DNA of 64,000 nt from Ulota crispa (taxonomy: Eukaryota > Streptophyta > Bryopsida > Orthotrichales > Orthotrichaceae), in NCBI GenBank assembly GCA_963920765.1, contig OY987244.1, positions 23,850,358 through 23,914,357 on the forward strand. Reading direction: 5' to 3'. The notes beneath the pieces are model-generated. The model saw nothing but the letters and a program-made list of their open reading frames with translations, did not search any database and was not told the origin of the DNA. Positions 48,023 through 58,351 of the stretch are shown piece after piece. Position 1 is the stretch's first letter; every line of letters starts with the position of its first letter. Made by a program: the position numbers and the translations under genes.

Positions 48023-49643
48023 ATGGCAGGGCATGACTTTTTGAAGGAGAAGGTGGATGCCTAGTTCATAGGCATTAGAGATCTAGTTGTGCAAATATCT
48101 CTAGAGTCAAGAGATGGCATTTTGAAGGCCGTGGTTGCAAAACCAAATGGGGTCAATCTTGTGGGTGTTGGGGAATCTTCAAAGGGGAAGAAACAAAAGC
48201 AACAAAAGAGGCACAAAGTTACAAACCCTGAAGAGCACCTAAAGAAGATTGCAACGAGGAGGTTGCAAGAAGTGGCAAAGAATTTTTTTGAGTGGTACTG
48301 TAGCTTGCAATTGAATATGGCATACAGCTCGCACATAATGCAAGGAGTGGATACCGTTAAGATAAAACTCCACCACTTGTTCTAGACAACAATGAACGAA
48401 GACAAGTGGCTGGAGGATTAGAGGAAGGTGAACTTCCAAAAACGGCTAGATGATCAAGTGCAGACTTGCGTCTTCAACCTGGCCCAAGTTGCCAACAACA
48501 TAAAAGGCTTCCAACGGGATGATGAGCCAAAGGCAGGAGTGTTGAAGCTGCTGCACAAGAATGTGTAGTAGTGGCATGATGCAATTTGTGGATTCTCCTC
48601 AAGCAATATTTGCTCTGCTCCATGGTTTCAGAAGAGTCAAAATTTGGCCATAGGTCAAGGGGCAGCAAGAGGGTGGTGTTCCTCAAGCAAGGAGTGGTGG
48701 TGAACGCCTATTCCAGCAGCAGCAAACAAAGGGGGCATGGATGTATGAGTAGAGTTACCGTCCAAAATTCTAAATATACTCCCGATACGATGGAATTAGC
48801 GGGCAAGACATCTTTGCATGTTGATGGTTTGAAGAAGGCTACGGAGAAGTTGTCCATCAAGGCATTGGTTTGCCCATGCAAGCATCTAGGAGTTATCAAA
48901 TTCTTTGCTGTGAATGACACAACTATGGAATGTTATTCACAGTGGTGGAACGGAGGTACCCTGGGTGCCATGTTTCATTTGGATTGCATGAACAAAGATT
49001 ATGAAGAAATTGGAGAGCTTGCATATCACGCAACTCCACAAGTGATGGAAGAAGCCAAACAAATCATGGCATACAGATGCAACTGCATTGAACTTGTGTG
49101 GGCGTTGATTTGCATTGTCAAGGCAGTGCAGCAATATTTGGTACTACACAACGACATCACATCGGATAACATCATGCTGCACTTTCCAAACAATGATGGA
49201 AGAACTGTGGGGATTGGGCTATGCAATTGGGGAATGGGCAGTTGCCTGAATGAAATAACCCCTTCATTGTACCAATTCCAAAACCTTAGACAGTTGCAGG
49301 CAACAAGAAAAAAACATTGGTAGGTGGCATTGGAATTGATGTACTTGACTGGAGGGGCAAGGCCTTCCGTATCTCCCACTAGGGTGGTGAAGCCACCATG
49401 TGTAGGTATACACACAGATGGGTATGCCGTAGGAAAAATTGCGGCAAAAGTATGAAAGGAAGACAAAGGAAATGAAGAGATCATTCTTAATAATACTACA
49501 TTTATGGTGTTCCAGGCAATATTGGGGAATTGTGCAAGGAGGACCCATTGCAACGATGCTCAATGACACATGCCATGCAACGACTTAGTGGGGCTCCAAC
49601 AAATTGGACACCACTTGTGGGTTCCTACCGCAAAGCCCGATAA
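48023..49643 (+). pseudogene. atypical protein kinase-like gene, pseudogene E
   Basis: Paralogue of D. ATG at 48023 (MAGHDFLKEKVDA, then TAG). A basic linker (KGKKQKQQKRHK) and a helical block (LQEVAKNFFEWY) align with the N-terminal domain of D. The kinase-like part follows after a frameshift: ECYSQWWNGGTLGAMF at the hinge, catalytic loop LHNDITSDNIMLHF, and LCNWG where D has CDWG. The metal-binding Asp is therefore Asn, and APE reads ALE. The C-terminal block SGAPTNWTPL, in another frame, aligns with SSAPYKWTMP of D and fixes the end at TAA 49641-49643. Stops include 48062, 48382, a double stop near 48567 and TAG 49321. Even without stops it would probably be catalytically dead. Divergent neighbour: RING C. 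Confidence 0.72.
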
Positions 49644-51535
49644 AAATAAGAATTAAAGGACGAAGAAGCAAGGAATGAAGGCTAGGTATTAGTATATTAC
49701 AACTCAAGTGCAAATTTTGGGTTGCACTACGTAGCAGTGGGGTCTATTACTCCATTATAATAGTGGCAAAACAGAGGTGTAGCAATGCTTGCATTCTTCT
49801 AAGAATGTAACGTCCTCTATGTTCCTTTTTATATAAATAAATAAATGTTTTGTTGACCTTTTTTCATGATGTTTGTAATTAACTGTTTTGTGGTATGTCA
49901 TTCAATTTATACCAATTGTGAAGTGTACCTCAAAAGGTCAAAGTTTGTATGCTAATATTATAAATTCAACAAAAGCATTAGAAGTACAACATGTGCTTTG
50001 ATCTTTTTCAAACTAAGCCTGAACTCTCAAAGGATAGTTGTCTAGTTGGAGGAAAGGCTAGGCTTTGTTGCTTTGGCCTTTGGAAATGTATGTATATGTG
50101 AACTATTTCTTGTGATTTTCTAAGAGTTTTACTAAAGGTTTGGGAAGCAGAGACCTATGTGGGCATGCAATTATATGTTAATTCCGTCATTTGATGATAA
50201 AGTTATGCATGATCTTAGTTACTTAGGGACATTTGCTTAAGATTGCATGTACAAGTGTACCCCAAATCTTGAATCCAACCAGTCAAATTCTTTGTAATGT
50301 ACAGTGTTCCAATATTAGAATTTTTATTTGGCATTCAGAGTGAGCTGTAAAAGAGAAACTTAGAGTAATTCAATTTCAATCAATGAAGTGAAGGTTTTAG
50401 CCTTTTTGGAAGTTTTTGTTTATAGTCAATGATGGGTTGTACACTCTAAACTAATCATAGAAGCCATTTGGTTTAATTGATTTTATACATTTTGGAAAAT
50501 CAATTAAATCAAATTGAGTAGATTGTATATCACAATTTTGTAATTGTCCGGAATTCCAGATTAGAATATTTCATTTCAATAATTAAATGCTTACCCATTT
50601 AGTGATTTCAATCACCTTAAACCTGTATCTACTCACATCTTTTCCCATTTGTCGATTGTTGTATGTATGGTTACAAACTTACAATTGTTTTAAAATACCT
50701 AAATCCTAAACCATAAAGTACCTAAACACTGAATTACCTATACCCTAAATTGATGTCGTACATGGAGAAATCATATCGCAACCCATAAACCTTGAACCTT
50801 AAAAAAATCAAGGGTAAAAGGCAATTGAGTGAATGAATTCTGTGGTCATCACAGATTATATTTTTTGTTACTTTAAATTAAAATGTGTCACTTCGTATCA
50901 TTTGGAAAGAGCTGATCCCCACAATTAACTGTTGTAGTCTCACAACCTTGGGCAAGGACCTTTCAGTCGCATTAACCTAATCCCTAAACCTTAAACCCTG
51001 AACCCTAAACCTCATAGAAGTGGCATTTTGCATTGATATTGACATAGAGAAAATTATGGTCCTTTAGAGGGTTAAACCTTGAACCTTAAACCAAAACCGC
51101 CTCTACATTTTATGAGTACTCCACAAGCCAAAATGAAATGAAGCACTACAAATTTCAACCCACTATCCCTTATGCAAAGAATAAAATATTGCAAAAGCGA
51201 TGTTTGTTTTAAATTTTAGGGAAAAAGATCTATTATGGACTAGTATAAAAACACATGGACATAATGTGCAAAAAGGATGTAAAAGATAATTATGCACATC
51301 CGTCATCACTTCATGAGATTATGAGAGTGAAAGAAGCAAGAGTGATTTTTCATAATAATGCCGAAATTGGCATGTAGGGTGATGAACAATGAGCACCCTA
51401 AACCCTTGCACACGAGAACATGAAGACATCATTCTCTTCCATATAGAATCACTCAACAATTTCTGTGCCTAAGGTTGCACATGGAAATAACTACATTACC
51501 CTCTTTGGTAGTAGTTTGATTATTGCCAAGTCTAG
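49644..51535. other. AT-rich spacer
   Basis: No gene recognised. It contains scattered CCTAAA words (see 50940-51015) and a few sub-60-codon frames. No terminal repeats were found. Confidence 0.4.
50940..51015 (+). repeat. degenerate telomere-type CCCTAAA repeats
   Basis: CCTAATCCCTAAACCTTAAA followed by CCCTGAACCCTAAACC: five to six degenerate copies of the plant telomere heptamer. Isolated CCTAAA words extend back to about 50695. Too short and too worn to be a chromosome end. Confidence 0.55.
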
Positions 51536-54500
51536 CTATTGGAGTTTGTCGCGACACTCTATAATCACTATCTCTTGGACCTTGTTTGAGTCACTAGACC
51601 TAGCTCCAACGGATTTGGAATTGTCATCATTGTTGGATCTAGCACTGCCACTTTGACTTGATGCATCAAGAAGGTGAACAGGGTTAGTAGAAAGAGAAGG
51701 ACAAACAATGGAGGACACTATCAGAATAGGTCTTTGTCCGGTTGCATCCATCACCCTTCTGTATTGGGCATCCCTACAGAGTTAAATGGTTGGACTGCTG
51801 CATGTTCTCTTTGCAACCTTTGCCGTCCTCCTTTACTTACATGTTCACTAGTAGTACTTTGTTGATGAGGACGCTTAGATGGATTGTTTGGACATACATC
51901 TATGCGTGATGAAGCCTAGTTTGAAGTCCTATGCTCTAGCATATTCAGAGTTGGAAAGAGATTAGTCAACCGTGTGCCTATTGACAAAGACGGTGCAGCA
52001 AGATGAACCTCAGAAGAAGACAGCCTTGACAAATTTTGAATTGGTGGATTGTTCAATATGGGCATTTTGTATCGCACTCCAATTGAGACTTCTTGTGGAG
52101 GGGGCATATCCACCGCAAGGGTACAAGAGGACCCTTATGTACGAGCATTTTTAGCAGGCAATGCTGGTGGTAAAACCTCATCATGTTCACATTTTCCTTG
52201 ACCTTGAATACAACCTGGTAATGTTAAAGTGGCCACTCGTTTGTCATGAGTGTCTAGACTTGGTTGATTTTTGCCACAATGTCCTTCTTTGTATTTCTCC
52301 TGCTTTGTACATCAGTCCATGCATGTAGAATATGCGGTGGTCTTTGTTCGAGTCCCTCATGGCCATTGCCAATGGTATCCCCTTCATCAAAGTCAAATAC
52401 AGACTCTTCAATTAGGGCACGCCTTTCCTGCCCCACACTGTCCGTACAAAATGGGTCACCGTCTTCATTGAAGTTGTCATTGTTGGGGTTGGAGAAAATA
52501 GATCCACGGTCTAGACCATCAAATTCTTTTGTCATAGAGTCTTCTTATATCATGTTCTTGGTATACTACCTTGTTGGATTAGCTGCAGCCTTGTCCTTCA
52601 GGGTCGTGGAATTTGTATAAATATAAACCAATTGCTTTGCACACTCTGTTGTAAATCTATTGCAGGCCTTGTTGTGAACAAAGGAGTACATGCTCCAATT
52701 GCGTTTGCATGATGATGCAAAGCATACTTGTGCGAGGATCCTTTTGGCAATCGGTGCAAGAGTACGAGCACCCGCTCCAAGAAGATCCCACCATTCATGG
52801 GGCTCCAAATTTAAAGTGTGAACCCCTAGGAGTCTAGCAAATTAGTCTTGCCCATCTCGGAAAGCTTGGTACTCAGACAAAGCTCAGGCAAATGCTTGGT
52901 CTCCAAGTGACATATTGCGCAATACTCTCAATATGGCATGTTTTGCTTTGTTGTGGTCCATTAGCATGACTTCATCAAGTAAGAAGGGATTCAATAGAGC
53001 ACTCGCGCAATGCAAATCTATTCTCATCATATCCCACCTTGCATAAAATTTGTCTTCAGCGCAACCTGCATAATGAGTTGGTAAAGAAAATGGTGGATCC
53101 TTGAAAGATAAAATCGTCTTTTCTTTGTTCTTCATTACAAGCCATGCCTTCCCCATACACGGACGTTTGCCATCAAACTCTCAAAGGGCAACCAAGACAG
53201 GCTCCACCATGCGCACAAAGTTCAAACATGACCTCCAAAATGCATCTGATCGCACATGTTGTCAATTAGAGTCTACCTTTTTTCCGCATTTTGTTTATTG
53301 TCAATTTCCTCATATACTCATTCCATTGCAGATCATGGATAGTTGATTCCACAGCTTCCCTTACTTCCACCAACCGCTCAATCATGAGGAACGTGGTTGC
53401 AAAGCGCGTCTCATTTGGGACTTTTAGCATGTAAATGGGAAAATGCCGACAAAAGATTGTGAGTGGCATGTGATGCCTGCAAATGTAATTCACAATGACC
53501 CTTGTTTTCCCCACAATGCTAGTTATCCAATCTTGTTTTTCCCAATCCTCAAGTAAAAGGTCCAGCACATGCGCTGCACAACCTTAGAAGTAAATGTGTA
53601 GAAATCGTCCAATTATTCAAGTAGAGGCAGCACGCATGCTCTCTACATTGTCTATACAAACTTGTACTATGTTCTAACCCCCCACCTCTTTGATGAAATC
53701 AAGCATACAATTAGCCACATAGGTAGCGTCTTTGCTTTCACCTATGGTATCTACCAATCTAAAAAATACCTCTCCATTTGTACATGCCAACATGATATTG
53801 ATTAGTGGTGATATGAAACATTGTCCCATCCATTACAGCATATTGTCACACCATATTTATGAATTGATCCCCTTGTCTTCTCTACCACTGTTGCTACCAC
53901 AACGTCCTTTGCAGATTCTAGAAGCTTTGTACAAAGTGCATAGTAAACTGGAGGTTTGTATAGAACTTTTGCCTTCAATGTTAATCTCACTGCATCTACA
54001 AAAGCAGGGTGCTTTGCTACATTGATTGGTATATTAGCTTTATAAAAAAACTTAGCCCATTTCTAGTCTAGCAATTATTTCTTTGAGGAGTTCATTCCTT
54101 CTTGTACAGATAAATGCCTCAAAGGTCAATTGGAGGTTAAACTAGGGCTTGACGCCTCTGACAATTGTACTTGAGAGCATTGTCTTTTGTACGGTTCTGC
54201 ACCGTCATTTGCTAAGATTGAAGTAGTACGCTGCCGCTCCCCCTGTATCGCACTTGCTAGAGCTGTTGATGGCAATGTCACTTCTACATTATTTGCAGTT
54301 TTGCCCGAAGAGACAATAGGTGCATTTCCTCCATAATTGAAAAACATGGCCTTCATAGCTGCAGCAACTTTGTTGCAAGACCTCACGCCAGAGAGGTTAT
54401 TATTTCCTTTGTACCCCAAATGGAGAAGCAAGCAATCTTTTTGATAACTTATCAAAGTTCCACAATAATTGCATGCACTTTATCCATTTGGTCGTTGCGT

Positions 54501-54665
54501 GTACCATGGATTCCATTGAGTCTTCCCCCTCCCATTGCCCTTATTTATTCCTCTATCTGATCCTGCAAAGAAGAGAGCAAGATTAATATTTTGAATGAAA
54601 TGTGACGAAGAAACAATGCTTGTTGCTCTCTCAACAAGTGCTGTTTGGGACGGACTCACAGACAA
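51536..54665 (-). pseudogene. hAT transposase pseudogene 2 (BED, DUF659, hATC)
   Basis: A second decayed hAT transposase, only distantly similar to the one at 20874-24354. A good splice acceptor (CTCTTCTTTGCAG, ending near 54564) precedes the exon with the BED-type finger (SACNYCGTLISYQKDCLLLH, stop just before it). Then come the DUF659 part near 53900-53600 (GVTICCNGWDN, CIDNVESMRA), a middle helical part (53568-52884) and the dimerisation block at 52808-52566 (HEWWDLLG, SSCKRNWSMYSFVHN, LVYIYTNS). A Ser/Asn/Glu-rich tail runs to about 51536. Many stops and several frameshifts. It has a TATA box and a GGACG tract upstream, the same layout as hAT 1. Left end approximate. Confidence 0.82.
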
Positions 54666-54837
54666 GAATGAAATAGAGGAAACGTAGAATCAAGACAAGA
54701 ACTCAGAAGTGTAGTTAAAACCAAGGCTAGAGAAGTATATTAAAAAGTAACAATACAAGGCAAAGCTAAGGCTTAAAGGCCAAAGACTAAGGCGATAAGA
54801 TGAATTGTTGAGACTAAGGAACATCTCAGTCTTAAGT

Positions 54838-54850
54838 CTTTTATATATTC
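54838..54850 (-). promoter_or_regulatory. TATA box for hAT pseudogene 2
   Basis: Minus-strand GAATATATAAAAG, about 290 bp upstream of the BED exon acceptor and about 380 bp downstream of GGACG tract 10. Inferred core promoter; a 5' intron is likely because the acceptor at 54564 is strong. Confidence 0.5.
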
Positions 54851-55224
54851 AAGATTAAAGTTTGTCCATCAAGCTTTGAAAGTTGCTTGAAAAGCTTCCT
54901 CCGACTTGGACAACACTCTAGCTACCTCAACAAGGTAGAAAGCTTCTTGAAAAGCTTCCAATCTTCTAAAACTTTCTAAGAATTTCTAACCTTTTAGAAC
55001 CTTCTAGATGATGCTATGAGCTTCTACTACTGGTTAATTGACTATGTCTATGACAAGTGCTCCCTATATACACCCCTCTTGAACTTCCTTCCAGTGCAAT
55101 GGTTGTAAACTAACCAAGTCATAGGAGCAAAGACGAACAAGAAAAAGTAACCTTCAATACAAGGGAGTCCTTCTTATGGTCTCTAAATCCTAAAACTTTT
55201 GTCAAAAGCTAGTCTTGCCCAACA

Positions 55225-55435
55225 GACTGGAAACATCGTCGGGCCGTCCACTGGACGGCCCGTGTGTCTAGTCAATGGATTTGGCGTCTAGAAGACGGAC
55301 CGTGCGCCCAATCAACGGATTCGTTGTCTAGTCAACGGTCTTGTTGACGGACTTCATTCACGTCTTGGATGGCCCGTCAGCATTGCAGACGGATCCTGCT
55401 GCGTCCAAATACTTCAAGACAGACACGTCATGACA
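55225..55435. repeat. GACGG/CCGTCC tract 10
   Basis: GGGCCGTCCACTGGACGGCC, CAACGGATTC, GACGGACC and related words over about 210 bp. It lies 5' of hAT pseudogene 2 and also abuts the broken 5' side of the pseudogene starting at 55437. Confidence 0.75.
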
Positions 55436-55436
55436 T

Positions 55437-57290
55437 TTGAACGTGAAAACCCAATGTCACGTCGGTTTAGACAACCTTGATACCAAAGCCCAGATTGACA
55501 ATTTGTTCAATAACTTTTGGTGCTCTCACATCGTCAGTACAACACATGTGAAGAATGACTATGCTGGAAAAAATATAAACTTTGCTGACCACCCCCATAG
55601 TGAAGCTAAAAATGAAAGATCAATCTTGTTGACTCTAGAGGATTATAAGACTCTCATTTTGGAGAGGATGGATATTGTGCAAGCATTGAATGCTTCTATT
55701 CCAAAGGGGCAGCAAAGATTCAAGGTGCTGGGAAATCTTGCTATTGAAAATATGAGGTATTAATGGTTTAAGGTACAGTGTCCTTATTGCAAGGACATGA
55801 TTGTTCTATGCCCACCACGGAAGATGCTGGAAGTTAATTTACAGAATCATTTGAGTGGATTCAAACACCAAAAGGCTGTGGAGGATTATGGGCAAAGAGT
55901 GAAGGTACCAGCACGGAGTAGTAAGCCTGGGCGGCCCAGCAAGTCATCTACAAGTAGTTCATAGGCGAGTCAAGGTGATTTGCACTCATGGTTTCTTCCA
56001 TCTTCAACGATTGGCTTGACAAGTACTACTCAATTTGTAGATAGGGAATTTGTTGCTACTCTGATGTGTTATGGGTATTGTGGTCCTACAGTTCATTATG
56101 GTGGTTGTTTGTATGAAGTAAAAGCTTTGCTAAATGATCATCATTTTGGTGTGGAATGGTATCTGGAACCACATCTAAGGGATTCAATTCCTATTCTAGG
56201 TAGTGATGTTGAGGTAATTGGTGCTTTTAGGCATCAAAAGTGTAGTCGGTTGTTAATGTCTAGGTCACCCTTTCTAAATTTGACTTGCCCTACATGTGCA
56301 CTGATACCATTAGAAAAAAATTTTAGAATGAGGGTTATTAGAGAAGAACAGGCCGTGTTGAAAAGTGGGCATCAAAGCACTGGTAGAGGTCTTAGAATAG
56401 GGTACTTGTCTGCATTGGAATTGTCTAGGCATACTAGGACTTTATCAAAAAAACTGCAATTAGAAAAATTACACTACTCCACTGCTAGAACTCAAATTGC
56501 ACAATTTAAAACTAGACAACCAACTCTACGTGAAAGTGCATTAAATGCATCATCAGATAATAATCTCATTAAATTTTGTAACAATATTATCAGTGCTCAC
56601 AAGGTAGGAGCCTTTGGAAGGAAGCTTCATTGTGGGACTTCATGAAGGACGTCGCTGCTAATCTTAATCATAAGGCTATAGGTAATTGGTACAGTGAAAA
56701 TACAAAATGTTTTTCACAGGCCATACGAATTTTTGGTGGGCGTCGTTTGTGTGATTTGTTCTCTTTAAATTTTGCTGGTCCTAGTTTTGATAGTATTTGC
56801 AGGGAATCCTGCAAGGCGTTACATTCATCTCTGGTGAGCATGGTGAAATATTCTAGTGTATTGCAAACATCTACAAGGACTTGAAGGCTGAGCATGAGAT
56901 TGTTGGTCCTATTCCGATAATTTTGGCAAAAGACAAAACTAAAGTCAAGGGTCAAGTTGCATGGGAAGCTAGGTCAGATACTCTTGTAGGTTTATGTGGT
57001 TCTAAACCTAATCACACCTGCATAAAAAACTATAAACCATCTGTTGGGGTGGAGGAGGAAGGTTACAACAAAATGTTAGAGTCCTTTCAATTTGACAAAG
57101 TAGGGAGCTTTGCTAGAGTCATAGTGGTAAATCCATTAAACCCTAAACTCCCTTGGTTGGTGTTGGCTGCTTGTTGTACCTGCGAGTGTTTCGATTCAGG
57201 GTGGGTTAGAGATCAGTGGAGGAGGATTGAGGTTTTGTAGTTTAAGCATTGCTATTCAGCTGTTGGCCCTATTATTACAAGGAAAAGGCC
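55437..57290 (+). pseudogene. C2H2-finger transposase-like gene, 5'-truncated pseudogene
   Basis: The preserved protein starts LDTKAQIDNLFNNF, which may continue the fragment at 17851-18576. Next comes a zinc-finger-like motif (CPYCKDMIVLC, HLSGFKHQKA) and an SGRP-type basic hinge, then a long alpha/beta region with a second CPTC pair, a KVGAFGRKLH segment, and a core with GPIPIILAKDKTKVKG, LCGSKPN and FARVIVVNPL. The general form (DNA-binding finger, then a core with spaced acidic residues) suggests a DDE-type transposase or a domesticated relative; I cannot name the family. Frameshifts lie near 56632 and 56818; stops at 55761, 55963, near 56853 and 57238. The frame ends at the CACTA terminus near 57306, so it was probably cut by that insertion. 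Confidence 0.6.
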
Positions 57291-57305
57291 TTTTTATGAC
57301 TAGGG

Positions 57306-57540
57306 CACTATAACTGTGTAGTCATATTTGGGTGAAATGGGCAACCCACTAGTCATGTGGTTTTGAGCTCCTAGTCATAGTCATGCTCTAGTCATAACAT
57401 TGTCAATGTGATTGAGAATTTTTTGTGGACCTCAAGGGGAACATCATTGGGAACAAGTTCTCAAGATTTAGTAAGTGGTTAAGACTAGGTTTCTTGACTA
57501 CATGACTACCTCTAGTCATATAACTTTTTGGGTGAGGGAG
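57306..57540. repeat. subterminal TAGTCAT repeat cluster
   Basis: About ten TAGTCAT/ATGACTA words in both orientations within 235 bp of the CACTA terminus, the usual arrangement of binding sites for the second CACTA protein. Similar clusters occur at 59450-59560, 60880-61090 and 63685-63840, inside presumed introns of the transposase gene. Confidence 0.7.
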
Positions 57541-57714
57541 GGCCTAAGCCACATTGGAATTAGGGACCTTGTAATTTAGGGCTTTTCATTTATTTATTGG
57601 GTTTGGAGTAGGCGGTTTAGGGGGTGGGGGTGGGGGTTTCGGGGTTGTCTGGTTTAGGAACAACATTATGTGCATGTTTGGTTTATGCATTACGGTATTG
57701 TACACATCAAAAAT

Positions 57715-57830
57715 CTGTGAGGTTTTGGAGTGTTTAGGGTTTAGGGGTTTGGTGTCTTTAGATTTCATCAAGTTCAGAGTTTAGGGGTCTTATCTTCTCA
57801 GGGTTTAGGGGCTTAGGATTTAGGGAGTAT
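57715..57830 (+). repeat. degenerate telomere-type TTTAGGG repeats
   Basis: GTTTAGGGTTTAGGGGTTT and further AGTTTAGGGG, GGGTTTAGGGGC and GATTTAGGGAG words. Opposite in strand to the CCCTAAA patch near 51 kb. Lies inside the CACTA element. Confidence 0.55.
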
Positions 57831-58351
57831 TTTGTATGGTTATTCACATGGGTTTATACTTAAAGCTTGCTTGTCATCTATGGGTTGCACCCTATGGAAT
57901 ATTGACATTTGATTGATTTCCACTTACAACCTTTTACTTTCTCCCTCTACTTGTCATAAATTTAATTCTTGCTACTCACAATGCTAGTTTGCTATGTAAT
58001 ATCTTTAAGTTCTAGGGCCCATTACACACATCTTGTGGAACTCATCTTAGCGCTATGTTCTTGCTGCAAAAGAGGGTTTGGGTTTAGCAAACCAAGTGCG
58101 GCCCAAGTTGTTGGATTTAGTAATGGAAAGTGATACAACATACACATGTGTGAAAAAACCCCTTCTTAGGGGGGAAAATCCAAAAACCTAGTGGGGGAAC
58201 AAAACCAGATGTACCTAATAGGAACTAAGTACATGTACATTCCTAATTTGATGTGAAGTATTACATGGGGTTGTAACCATGTTCTTGCTATGGCAATATG
58301 GTTGCAAGCCGATGTAAATCATCTTGAAGTGCCTTTTCATTAGTGAACGGC

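Noticed and set aside
48061..48439. Minus-strand frames opposite kinase-like E
   Set aside because: Shadows of the plus-strand pseudogene; no domain.
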